15,503 bases of DNA from [Haemophilus] felis. Its GTDB lineage: Bacteria; Pseudomonadota; Gammaproteobacteria; Enterobacterales; Pasteurellaceae. The stretch covers positions 1 to 15,503 of the forward strand of contig MUYB01000037.1 of the NCBI GenBank assembly GCA_002015125.1, written 5' to 3'. Positions within the stretch are counted from its first letter, which is position 1, and each line of letters begins with the position of its first letter. Positions 7,502 to 15,448 of the stretch are shown here, one piece after another. A program made the translations under genes and the position numbers. The notes under the pieces were generated by a model. It was not told the origin of the DNA, ran no database searches, and saw nothing but the letters and a program-made list of their open reading frames with translations.

Positions 7502-8214
7502 ACGCCCTCCGTCAGTTCGGCGAGCAATTGCTCTTGTAATTGCCACAAGGCTTGTTGCCCCAGCTGGCGAGGTGGTAACCCCACAGGTTTAATTTCTTGA
7601 GAAAGGCGAGCTGGCTGATTTTTCAGCACATAAATAGCATCGCTTAATCGAATGGCTTCTTGCGGATCATGAGTAATCAACAACACGGTTTTATTTTGCA
7701 ACAATTCACAGGCCAATGCTTGCAACTGAATGCGCGTGATGGCATCCAACGCAGAAAACGGTTCGTCCATGAGCACTAAATTTGCCTCTTGCATGAGGGT
7801 GCGTGCTAGCGCCACCCGTTGCCGCTGTCCGCCTGAAAGCTGATAGCAAGGCTTATGCCAATGATCCGCCATATTCACCGCACTTAATAACTGCTTGGCT
7901 TTTTGCGCAGTGGCGGCGCTTTTTTTGCCTTGTAAGTGCTGGCTAAGTTGCACGTTATCCAACACCGACAACCAAGGATACAGCGCATCTTGCTGCGCCA
8001 TATAACTGAGCTGGGTGTTTGGCGCAAATTGAATATCGCCACTAACACCACGGGTTTCTAACCCAGCAATAACACGTAACAACGTAGATTTTCCCACCCC
8101 AGAACTCCCCAAAATGCTGGTCCATTTGCCTTGCGGTAAAGCAAAGTTGAGATGTTCGAACAGCAATTTCTGATCGAATTGTACACTTAGCTGACGTAGC
8201 TCAACGGCATTCAT
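7498..8214 (-). CDS. thiZ: ABC transporter ATP-binding protein ThiZ
   Basis: This is the cytoplasmic ATPase that powers ThiXYZ uptake. The 238 residues contain Walker A GSSGVGKST at 36-44, Q-loop MAQQDALYPWLS at 72-83, signature LSGGQRQRVALARTL at 126-140, Walker B LVLMDEPFSALD at 146-157 and the switch histidine in LLITHDP at 178-184. All nucleotide-binding motifs are intact. The layout is that of the nitrate/sulfonate/taurine-type importer ATPases. It is the first structural gene after the TPP riboswitch. The start was taken as ATG at 8214. No good ribosome binding site precedes it; an in-frame TTG at 8229 is possible. A 23-codon leader ORF ends eight bases before the ATG, which suggests coupled initiation. 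Confidence 0.93.
   Translation of the reverse strand: MNAVELRQLSVQFDQKLLFEHLNFALPQGKWTSILGSSGVGKSTLLRVIAGLETRGVSGDIQFAPNTQLSYMAQQDALYPWLSVLDNVQLSQHLQGKKSAATAQKAKQLLSAVNMADHWHKPCYQLSGGQRQRVALARTLMQEANLVLMDEPFSALDAITRIQLQALACELLQNKTVLLITHDPQEAIRLSDAIYVLKNQPARLSQEIKPVGLPPRQLGQQALWQLQEQLLAELTEGV
7877..7885 (-). repeat. Hin-type DNA uptake signal core
   Basis: Exact ACCGCACTT on the plus strand, inside thiZ. It is the second copy within 450 bases. Confidence 0.85.
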
Positions 8215-8222
8215 CGGCAAGG

Positions 8223-8294
8223 TTACCAACTCAAGGAATAAAAAGTAGAGGCGGTGGAAAAAGAAAAGATAGGTAATGGATAAGGTTTGTGCAT
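8223..8294 (-). CDS. Putative 23-residue leader peptide between riboswitch and thiZ
   Basis: An ATG (8292-8294) opens 23 codons ending in TAA (8223-8225). The peptide begins MHKPYPLPIF and ends FYSLSW. Its ribosome binding site AGGA (8303-8306) lies eight bases before the ATG and is part of the conserved 3' end of the TPP aptamer. The stop falls eight bases before the thiZ ATG. The peptide has no recognisable domain. It is rich in Ser, Pro and aromatic residues and shows no run of one amino acid typical of attenuator peptides. Its likely role is as a translated spacer passing ribosomes to thiZ, not as a functional protein. Translation is inferred, and the ORF could be chance. Confidence 0.45.
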   Translation of the reverse strand: MHKPYPLPIFSFSTASTFYSLSW

Positions 8295-8296
8295 AA

Positions 8297-8397
8297 TTAG
8301 TTTCCTACGTCAGTATTAACTGTATCAGGTTCACGGGTATCATCTCAGCCTTATTTCAGCGCGACATATTCACACCGCCACAAGGCACCCCGACTAA
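8297..8397 (-). promoter_or_regulatory. TPP (thiamin pyrophosphate) riboswitch, THI element
   Basis: Read on the minus strand, the conserved aptamer blocks are all present: GTCGGGGTGCC, then GGCTGAGA (8343-8350), ATACCCGTGAACCTGAT (about 8324-8340) and CGTAGGAAA (8301-8309). The closing stem P1 is TTAGT (8393-8397) with ACTAA (8297-8301). The arm between the first and second blocks is the usual variable P3. It stands 5' of the thiamin operon, so bound TPP should lower expression. No terminator hairpin with a U run follows it before thiZ, which points to control of translation initiation. AGGA inside the 3' conserved block would be masked in the bound state. Confidence 0.97.
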
Positions 8398-8407
8398 AAT
8401 TGAGCAT

Positions 8408-8446
8408 GAGCATAACTGATTTTTTTATAAAAAGAAAGGCACCACC
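8408..8446 (-). promoter_or_regulatory. Weak candidate promoter for the thiamin operon
   Basis: On the minus strand, upstream of the aptamer, TATAAA lies 17 bases after TTTATG, and TATGCT (nearer the aptamer) is a second possible -10. Neither has a good -35 box. The stretch between the glycosyltransferase stop (8460) and the aptamer (8397) is only about 60 A/T-rich bases, so a promoter must lie here unless transcription reads in from rmuC and the glycosyltransferase gene. Confidence 0.3.
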
Positions 8447-8459
8447 CATAAAAAATTAT

Positions 8460-9182
8460 CTATAAAAATGCTCGTTTCAAATGGGCAAAATAGGAATTGG
8501 GGTTGTGTTTTTTTGTGTAGGTTAATTTGTGGATACTGGTTTGATTTAGAATATGTTGATAATCTTGCAGATTAAATTTCCGCTTAATTACCTTGTGCAA
8601 CAAATGTGGCAGGGTATCATCTAATAATAGATCTATTTTATAGTCATATTCCTTACATAATACGTCAAACATAATTTGGAAAAAGAAATAGTGCGGTATG
8701 TGATTTTGTGTTTTCCAAAAATGTAACAGCATATTTAAACAAATATGAATAATGGGATTATTTTTCTTGCCCACAATAAAACTATTTAAACAGTTAATGC
8801 GGTGTTTCTTATTCCAATTAAAATAACCATCAAAATTTCCCCATAAATGTTTATTTGGAGAATGTTGATCTCGTTGAAACATAAAAAAATCTAATTCTGT
8901 GATTTTTTCAGGAAGTGGTGCAGTTAGTAAAATGGTTGCATCCATCCAGATTCCACCATACACATCAAGTAGAGCAAGTCTTAATAAATCTGTAAAAAAC
9001 GCATATTTAAATTCTGGATTTTTGCGTTTTTCAAACACAAATTCAGGTAGGTCAATATAATCACGGACGTTTTCATCATTTAAGCGAATAATTTGATAAT
9101 CTTGCGCATATTTATCCACAGAATTAAAACAAATTTGAACAACTTCAGGTGGTTCTACCTCCCCCCCCCCCAGAACTGCCAT
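8460..9182 (-). CDS. C-terminal part of a capsular-polysaccharide-type glycosyltransferase, out of frame
   Basis: This holds the catalytic part of a glycosyltransferase of the Caps_synth type (GT32-like, DXD-dependent), expected to transfer a sugar from a nucleotide donor in the cytoplasm during surface-glycan assembly. It shows PPEVVQICFNSVDKYAQDY, YQIIRL, the hallmark YGGIWMDAT with the metal-binding aspartate, and LTAPLPEKITELDFFMF. The frame extends through the G11 run to an ATG at 9182, but that is unlikely to be its own start because no ribosome binding site precedes it. The true start is 9436, in another frame across the tract. Adding one G (12) or removing two (9) would join the halves into about 325 or 324 residues. 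Base composition is markedly AT-rich compared with the thiamin genes, suggesting acquisition. Acceptor and donor sugars cannot be told. Confidence 0.85.
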   Translation of the reverse strand: MAVLGGGEVEPPEVVQICFNSVDKYAQDYQIIRLNDENVRDYIDLPEFVFEKRKNPEFKYAFFTDLLRLALLDVYGGIWMDATILLTAPLPEKITELDFFMFQRDQHSPNKHLWGNFDGYFNWNKKHRINCLNSFIVGKKNNPIIHICLNMLLHFWKTQNHIPHYFFFQIMFDVLCKEYDYKIDLLLDDTLPHLLHKVIKRKFNLQDYQHILNQTSIHKLTYTKKHNPNSYFAHLKRAFL

Positions 9183-9436
9183 ATAACCCTTTGATTTTCA
9201 AGTTGTTTTTTAGGCCTTAAAATAAAATCATCTAATTCCTTAGCAAAATAACTTTCTAACATTGTGCGCCAAGCCTGAGCAATATTTTGTTGTTTTCTCA
9301 AATTAAATTTTTGCTCAACAGGAGAGCGAATGAATTTTGGTAATAAACCACGATAGAAAAAACGATATGGTTTTTGAAAATTTAATTTCTTGAGAAATTT
9401 ATCTGCGGGGGTGTCAATATCAAATAATTGCTTCAT
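9155..9436 (-). CDS. N-terminal part of the same glycosyltransferase, truncated at the G tract (phase OFF)
   Basis: This is the expressed 5' part of the gene. An ATG at 9436 with AGGA nine bases upstream opens a basic N-terminal region (MKQLFDIDTPADKFLKKLNF, then FRFFYRGLLPKFIRSPVEQ-like sequence) and runs to VIWQFWGGGR before a TAG at 9155. IWQFWG is the usual entry motif of this glycosyltransferase family, where the sugar-nucleotide-binding fold begins. The 93-residue product therefore lacks the whole catalytic core and should be inactive. The gene starts 32 bases after the rmuC stop on the same strand and is probably co-transcribed with it. Confidence 0.8.
   Translation of the reverse strand: MKQLFDIDTPADKFLKKLNFQKPYRFFYRGLLPKFIRSPVEQKFNLRKQQNIAQAWRTMLESYFAKELDDFILRPKKQLENQRVIWQFWGGGR
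9161..9171. repeat. Homopolymer of 11 C (G11 on the coding strand), phase-variation tract
   Basis: Eleven consecutive C lie exactly where the glycosyltransferase frame breaks. On the coding strand the tract follows TTCT and precedes AGGTAG. Runs of this length slip during replication and act as ON/OFF switches of surface-glycan genes in Pasteurellaceae. Counts of 9 or 12 restore the frame; 10 and 11 do not. The tract length in the consensus may also be affected by sequencing error. Confidence 0.9.
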
Positions 9437-9468
9437 TGTTGTTTTCCTGTGATATTTAAATTAAAAAG

Positions 9469-11073
9469 TTATTCTGTGATTCTCACCACTTCCAACCGTT
9501 CTACTTCCACATCATTATGCAACGGTTCTAGTTGCGGTAAATTTTTATTGGCTTTGGCGGAGAGGTCTTTGAAGCGTTCTACTTTGCCCACTAAACCTTG
9601 TTGTCCTACGAGGGCGGTGACGGCGTTGTTGTAATGTGTGGTGGCGCTAGCGAGGGTGTTTCCCACCTTGCCTAAGCGTTCCGCAAGGACGCAGACTTGG
9701 TTGTAAATTTCCCCTGCTCGTGCGCTGATTTCTCTGGCTTCCACGTTGCCTCGTTCAATTCGCCACAGGTTTGCCACAGTGCGTAAAATAGGCATTAAGG
9801 TGGTGTGAGAGACTAAAATTACATTTTTCTCATAACCATAATTAAACAGGCTCGGATCGGTTTTTAATGCTTCGATATAGGCAGGTTCTACGGCAATGAA
9901 CATCAACACGAAATTAGGGCTACGCATGCCAATGAGATTGCTGTAATCCTTGCGAGAGAGATCGTCAATGTGGTGTTTTAAGGCTTTTATGTGTTCCGCA
10001 AGTTTGCTTTGCACCATTAAATCATCCTCAGCATTGACCGCACTTTCATAGGCAACTAGCGACATTTTGCTGTCGATAATAAGGTGTTTGTTATCGGGCA
10101 AGTTCAGCACAAAATCGGGGTAGTTATGTTTGCCGTCGCTGTCTTTAAAATGGGCTTGTGCCTCATAATGTTCGCCTTTTATCAAGCCCGCCAATTGCAA
10201 CGCACGCTCCAATTGCATTTCGCCCCAATTGCCTAAGATTTTCTTTTCCCCTTTTAAAGCGGAAGTCAGGTTGTCTGCTTGTTGCGACATATTTAAACCG
10301 ATTTCCAGCACTTTTTTAATCTCCGCTTCTAATCCAGCGTTACCTTTAAGGGATTCAGAATGAATTTCATTCACTCGTTTTTGAAAACCTTCAATTTGCT
10401 CGCGAAATGGTTTGAGCAGGCTATCCAGTGCGGTTTGATTACTTTGACTAAAGCTACGGCTTTTTTCTTCTAAAATACGGTTCGCCAGATTTTGAAATTC
10501 CGTGCTGAGTTGTTGCTTACTTTGTTCGATATGTTGCTGTTGTTCGGCAAAGTGTTTTTCTTTCTCTGTTAAAGTGGTTTGTAGTTCTGTTAATTCTTGG
10601 GAGAGGCAAGTTAATCTTTCTTGTAATTGATGGTTTTCTTGTTCTTTGCGTGTAACATTGGCTTGGCTATGCACCAGTTGTTTTTCTAAGCTTTCTGCTT
10701 GTGCAGAGGCGATACCAAAGCGTTCTTTTAGCGCCGTTATGTTATCTGTAATATTTTTGTGGCGTTCTTGCTCTTCATCTAATTCTTTTTGCAAATAATT
10801 TAATTTTTCATCACGTTCTAACAAGCGTAGCTGTAAATTTTCCGCAGTGGTTTGATATTTCACAACACTTTGTTCCAATTGATTTTTTGCTTGTTGAACA
10901 GCTTCAAATTTATTGACTAGTTGATTGAAATCATCAATGGTTTTATTCAAATCTTGTTGTAATTCTTGGCTATCTCGCTTGTAACGAGCATTAAGAAAAA
11001 TAAAAATAATTAACACCATTGCTAATGAAGCAAGGGCGATCCAATAAGTGGTGGAAATGAATTCAAGCTGCAT
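9469..11073 (-). CDS. rmuC: DNA recombination protein RmuC
   Basis: RmuC is a membrane-anchored protein that limits inversions and recombination at short inverted repeats in E. coli; its C-terminal region is related to restriction-like nucleases. The 534 residues have one N-terminal membrane span (about 10-28) and a long coiled coil rich in Gln, Glu and Lys (about 32-205). The RmuC domain follows (about 215-510), with ILGNWGEMQLERAL at 279-292 and a PD-(D/E)xK-like pair, YPDFVL (D320) and IIDSK (D334, K336). Further on are KDYSNLIGMRSPNFVLMFIAVEPAY and RGNVEAREISARAGEIY. E. coli RmuC is about 475 aa; the excess lies mainly in the coiled coil. GGAG precedes the ATG. It diverges from maf across a 93-base promoter region. 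Confidence 0.95.
   Translation of the reverse strand: MQLEFISTTYWIALASLAMVLIIFIFLNARYKRDSQELQQDLNKTIDDFNQLVNKFEAVQQAKNQLEQSVVKYQTTAENLQLRLLERDEKLNYLQKELDEEQERHKNITDNITALKERFGIASAQAESLEKQLVHSQANVTRKEQENHQLQERLTCLSQELTELQTTLTEKEKHFAEQQQHIEQSKQQLSTEFQNLANRILEEKSRSFSQSNQTALDSLLKPFREQIEGFQKRVNEIHSESLKGNAGLEAEIKKVLEIGLNMSQQADNLTSALKGEKKILGNWGEMQLERALQLAGLIKGEHYEAQAHFKDSDGKHNYPDFVLNLPDNKHLIIDSKMSLVAYESAVNAEDDLMVQSKLAEHIKALKHHIDDLSRKDYSNLIGMRSPNFVLMFIAVEPAYIEALKTDPSLFNYGYEKNVILVSHTTLMPILRTVANLWRIERGNVEAREISARAGEIYNQVCVLAERLGKVGNTLASATTHYNNAVTALVGQQGLVGKVERFKDLSAKANKNLPQLEPLHNDVEVERLEVVRITE
10037..10045 (-). repeat. Hin-type DNA uptake signal core
   Basis: Exact ACCGCACTT on the plus strand, inside rmuC. 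A one-mismatch copy, CAGTGCGGT, lies at 10426-10434 in the opposite orientation. Confidence 0.85.
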
Positions 11074-11101
11074 ACTGATGCTCCAAAGAAATTAGAATTA
11101 A

Positions 11102-11143
11102 AGTATAAAGGAATCTAGCAGATTTATGCTAACAGGTTATAAT
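11102..11143. promoter_or_regulatory. Divergent promoter region between rmuC and maf
   Basis: Plus strand (maf operon): a perfect TATAAT at 11138-11143, with CTAGCA (11115-11120) at 17-base spacing as a weak -35. Minus strand (rmuC): TATACT (plus-strand AGTATA at 11102-11107), with TTAGCA about 19 bases upstream as a possible -35. The two promoters overlap back to back, so polymerase binding at one could affect the other. The maf -10 box is convincing; the rest is moderate. Confidence 0.6.
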
Positions 11144-11166
11144 CTTTTTTATTTTTAGGCGGTGCG

Positions 11167-11769
11167 ATGAATAATATCCAGTTTTATCTTGCTTCAAGTA
11201 GCCCGAGACGTGCGCAGATTTTGCAAAATTTAGGTTTCCGTTTTGACGTTTTTTGTTGTGATATTGATGAAAGCCCACACCCTAAAGAAAAAAGTTGTGA
11301 TTATGTATTGCGTATGGCGCTAGAAAAGAGTAACGCTGCTCGCCAACGTTGGTACAATATGCAATCTTCACAAAAAGCAGAAAATTTACCTTTTCTTTCA
11401 GCAGATACCTCAGTGATTTTGTCTGATGAAATTTTGGGTAAACCACAAAATCAAGCTCATGCAAGAGAGATGTTGCAAGCTTTATCTGGTCGAGAGCATC
11501 AGGTGGTTACTGCAGTTTGTGTTGCGGATGAACAGAAGGTGAAAACGGCACTTCAAATCAGTCAAGTTCGTTTTAAATCTTTAACTGAAAAGGAAATTGA
11601 CGATTATATTGCCACAGGCGAACCTATGGATAAAGCAGGTGCTTATGGTATTCAACAACTTGGTGGTGCATTTATTGAAAATATAACAGGCAGTTTTACT
11701 GGCGTAATGGGACTTCCTGTATTTGAAAGCGTGGCATTATTAAAAGAATTTGGGATAGAATTGTTTTAG
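11167..11769 (+). CDS. yhdE: Maf-type nucleotide pyrophosphatase (dTTP/UTP, YhdE group)
   Basis: Maf proteins hydrolyse (d)NTPs to monophosphates and pyrophosphate; the YhdE branch prefers dTTP and UTP and has been linked to cell-division arrest and removal of modified nucleotides. It is cytoplasmic. The 200 residues show the entry motif YLASSSPRRAQIL at 7-19, catalytic ADTSVIL at 79-85 (D80), LSGREHQVVTAVCV at 106-119, MDKAGAYGIQ at 154-163 and ITGSFTGVMGLPVFE at 173-187. Lengths in the family are about 190-200. It is the first gene of the plus-strand operon, with AGGCGG shortly before the ATG and a TATAAT box 23 bases upstream of the start codon. The placement in the YhdE rather than the YceF branch rests on overall pattern. 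Confidence 0.92.
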   Translation: MNNIQFYLASSSPRRAQILQNLGFRFDVFCCDIDESPHPKEKSCDYVLRMALEKSNAARQRWYNMQSSQKAENLPFLSADTSVILSDEILGKPQNQAHAREMLQALSGREHQVVTAVCVADEQKVKTALQISQVRFKSLTEKEIDDYIATGEPMDKAGAYGIQQLGGAFIENITGSFTGVMGLPVFESVALLKEFGIELF

Positions 11770-11788
11770 TATTATTTAAGGAACCCTC

Positions 11789-12342
11789 ATGAACACTCCC
11801 TTATTCCAACATACCAAACAACAAGAATATTGCCCTGTTTGTGATTCTCCCTTACAAATCAAACAGGGTAAAAAAGGGTTATTTTTAGGTTGTTCCGCTT
11901 ATCCTGCTTGTGATTATTTAAAGCCTTTATCAAGCCAACCTGAAACTAAAGTGATCAAAGTATTGGATCAATCTTGTTCCGAATGTGGTCAATCTTTAGT
12001 GTTGAAACAAGGGCATTTCGGTATGTTTATCGCCTGTGGTGATTATCCCAACTGCCATTTTATCGTACATAATGAGCCAGAAACGCAGGCGCAAGAAAGC
12101 TTACCTTGCCCTGAATGTCATCAAGGTAAATTGGTGGCAAGGCGTGGACGACAAGGTAAAATATTTTATGGTTGTGATTGCTATCCTCAATGTAAATTTA
12201 CCCTTGCAAGCCAACCCCATCAGGTGAGTTGTCCAGAATGTAATTATTCCCTGAGTACTTTGAAGAAAACCACGGAAACGCACCGCACTTATCAATGTGC
12301 CAATAAAAGCTGTAAGCACATTTTTAACTTGGAAATTGAAGC

Positions 12343-12346
<4 letters not shown>
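11789..12346 (+). CDS. yrdD: YrdD-like protein with four topoisomerase-type C4 zinc fingers
   Basis: This is a small DNA-binding protein made almost entirely of zinc fingers like those at the C-terminus of topoisomerase I. Its cellular role is not established. The 185 residues contain four C4 units: C15/C18/C35/C41, C63/C66/C83/C89, C107/C110/C129/C135 and C148/C151/C170/C175. The first three have the G-x-F/Y-x-x-C...Y-P-x-C pattern of the topoisomerase family; the fourth is divergent, with an ANKSCKHIF ending. E. coli YrdD is of similar length and lies in the same order before tsaC and aroE. AAGGA precedes the ATG. The stop overlaps the tsaC start (ATGA), implying coupled translation. Confidence 0.93.
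12282..12290 (-). repeat. Hin-type DNA uptake signal core
   Basis: Exact ACCGCACTT on the plus strand, inside the fourth zinc-finger region of yrdD. Confidence 0.85.
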
Positions 12347-13700
<1,354 letters not shown>

Positions 13701-13703
13701 TCA

Positions 13704-14438
13704 ATGAGAATACCAAGAATTTATCACCCAACGGCGCTAGCAGGGTTAAAACAATGTGAACTGAGCGATGATGCCACTAATCATGTTGCGCGAGTTTTGC
13801 GTATGACTGAGGGACAGGCGTTGGAATTGTTTGACGGCAGTAATCATATTTTCCCTGCAATAATCACGCAAATTAGCAAAAAATCAGTGGCAGTGAATAT
13901 CGAACAAGGGCAATTGGCGGATCGAGAAAGTACGCTACATATTCATTTAGGACAGGTGATTTCTCGTGGTGAGCGAATGGAGTTTACCATTCAGAAATCC
14001 GTGGAGCTAGGGGTGAATGTGATTACGCCGCTTTGGTCGGAACGCTGTGGCGTGAAATTAGAGGGCGAGCGTTTGGATAAAAAAATTCAGCAATGGCAGA
14101 AAATTGCTATCGCCGCTTGCGAACAATGTGGTCGTAATCGTATTCCTGAGGTTCGCCCGATGATGAAACTGCAGGATTGGTGCGCAGAAAATGACGGTGC
14201 GTTAAAATTGAATTTGCACCCAAGAGCCCAATATTCCATTTGCACTTTGCCAAAAATGCCCGCGCAAGGTGTTCGTTTATTAATAGGTTCTGAAGGCGGA
14301 TTATCGCCACAGGAAATTGCACAGACGGAACAACAAGGGTTTACAGAAATATTATTAGGTCCAAGAGTGTTGCGCACGGAGACCGCTGCTTTAGCGGCGA
14401 TAACGGCATTACAGCTGACCTTCGGAGATTTAGGATAA
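13704..14438 (+). CDS. rsmE: 16S rRNA (uracil-1498-N3)-methyltransferase RsmE
   Basis: RsmE methylates N3 of U1498 in 16S rRNA within the decoding region of the 30S subunit, using S-adenosylmethionine. The 244 residues show the PUA-like N-terminal domain ([20 protein letters not shown] at 27-37). The SPOUT trefoil-knot domain follows, with [19 protein letters not shown] at 97-115, [15 protein letters not shown] at 136-150, [10 protein letters not shown] at 192-201 and [15 protein letters not shown] at 218-232. Length is standard. It begins three bases after the aroE stop with only GGAT as a weak ribosome binding site, so coupling to aroE is likely. Confidence 0.96.
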   Translation: MRIPRIYHPTALAGLKQCELSDDATNHVARVLRMTEGQALELFDGSNHIFPAIITQISKKSVAVNIEQGQLADRESTLHIHLGQVISRGERMEFTIQKSVELGVNVITPLWSERCGVKLEGERLDKKIQQWQKIAIAACEQCGRNRIPEVRPMMKLQDWCAENDGALKLNLHPRAQYSICTLPKMPAQGVRLLIGSEGGLSPQEIAQTEQQGFTEILLGPRVLRTETAALAAITALQLTFGDLG

Positions 14439-14996
14439 ATGCAATTACAAGATCATTTTTTAATCGCTATGCCGCATATGGAAGATGAAACCTTTGCTCA
14501 AACGGTTATTTATCTATGTGAGCATAATGAATCTGGCTCAATGGGCTTGGTTTTGAATCAGCCTACAGATTTAAGCATCGCGGAACTTTGTAGCAAAATG
14601 AATTTTATGATGAAATCCAACCGTTCTTTTGGTAATGATTTAGTGCTTGCGGGTGGGCCAGTACATACAGATCGTGGTTTTATTTTACATACTAGTACGG
14701 ATCAGGTTTTTAAACACAGCTACAAAATTACAGACAACATCACCCTAACTACATCAGCAGATATTATTGATACGCTAGGCTCTTGTGATGCGCCTGAAAA
14801 ATATTTAGTTGCCCTTGGTTGTGCAAGTTGGGCGCCAACTCAACTTGAGCAAGAAATTTTAAATAATGATTGGCTAGTTGTGCCCTCCAACAATCACATC
14901 TTATTTGACGTGCCTTATGCAGAGCGTTGGCTTGAAGCAAATTTATTGCTGGGTATTCAACATCATAATTTTTCTGGTTACGCAGGTCATTGCTAA
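14439..14996 (+). CDS. yqgE: YqgE/AlgH family protein (DUF179)
   Basis: This is a conserved protein of unknown biochemical function; AlgH in Pseudomonas was linked to alginate regulation. The 185 residues show the family pattern [19 protein letters not shown] at 5-23, [19 protein letters not shown] at 25-43, [15 protein letters not shown] and the ending [15 protein letters not shown]. Length is the family's usual one. The start codon directly follows the rsmE stop, with AGGA a few bases upstream. Its stop overlaps the ruvX start by one base (TAATG). The rsmE-yqgE-ruvX order is widespread in gammaproteobacteria and supports the call. Confidence 0.95.
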   Translation: MQLQDHFLIAMPHMEDETFAQTVIYLCEHNESGSMGLVLNQPTDLSIAELCSKMNFMMKSNRSFGNDLVLAGGPVHTDRGFILHTSTDQVFKHSYKITDNITLTTSADIIDTLGSCDAPEKYLVALGCASWAPTQLEQEILNNDWLVVPSNNHILFDVPYAERWLEANLLLGIQHHNFSGYAGHC

Positions 14997-15427
14997 TGAA
15001 TATCACCGCCCTCGCTTTTGATTTTGGCACTAAAAGTATCGGCTGCGCTGTGGGGCAAAGTATTACTGGTACGGCACAAGCATTACCGGCCTTTAAGGCG
15101 CAAGAAGGTATCCCGAATTGGGAGGCTGTTGCGCGTTGTATCGCCGAATGGCAACCGAATGTTATTATTGTCGGTTTGCCATTAAATATGGATGGAACGG
15201 AACAACCGCTGACACAGCGAGCGAGAAAATTTGCTAATCGTTTACATGGTCGTTTTGGTATTAAAGTGGAATTGCAAGACGAGCGTTTAACCACAACGGA
15301 AGCGCGTAGTGAAATTTTTCAACGGGGTGGCTATCGTGCCTTAAATAAAGGTAAAGTAGATGGTATTTCAGCCTGTTTGATTTTAGAAAGCTGGTTTGAG
15401 AAACAGCCAGCAGAATCGTCCTTATAA
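14996..15427 (+). CDS. ruvX: RuvX/YqgF Holliday-junction-resolvase-like nuclease, putative pre-16S rRNA nuclease
   Basis: YqgF-family proteins have an RNase H-like fold and are reported to trim the 5' end of 16S rRNA; an older view is Holliday-junction resolution. The 143 residues closely follow E. coli Yqg[22 protein letters not shown] at 6-26 with D9, [15 protein letters not shown] at 57-71, [10 protein letters not shown] at 95-104 with E96, and [16 protein letters not shown] at 111-126 with D122. The acidic residues expected for metal binding are present. The ATG at 14996 overlaps the yqgE stop and matches the family N-terminus; a TTG two codons upstream is less likely. It is the last gene of the operon, followed by a terminator. 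Confidence 0.96.
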   Translation: MNITALAFDFGTKSIGCAVGQSITGTAQALPAFKAQEGIPNWEAVARCIAEWQPNVIIVGLPLNMDGTEQPLTQRARKFANRLHGRFGIKVELQDERLTTTEARSEIFQRGGYRALNKGKVDGISACLILESWFEKQPAESSL

Positions 15428-15448
15428 GGGATCTTGGATCCCTTTTTT
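15426..15448 (+). terminator. Intrinsic terminator after ruvX
   Basis: AAGGGATC (15426-15433), loop TTG, GATCCCTT (15437-15444), then T to 15448. The stem begins within the ruvX stop codon, so it closes the maf-ruvX operon with almost no trailer. Confidence 0.9.

Noticed and set aside
7502..7546. A 15-codon extension of ThiX into the end of thiZ
   Set aside because: The ATG at 7501 has GGAGG at ideal spacing and the typical ATGA overlap. The extension is just the other frame of thiZ.
9155..9182. ATG at 9182 as an independent start for the glycosyltransferase catalytic half
   Set aside because: It has no ribosome binding site and would begin in the middle of the conserved IWQFWG region. The two frames overlap only around the G tract, as expected for one slipped gene.
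14764..15294. Long open frame on the minus strand across yqgE-ruvX
   Set aside because: It is antisense to two clearly conserved genes, has no ribosome binding site and shows no recognisable domain.
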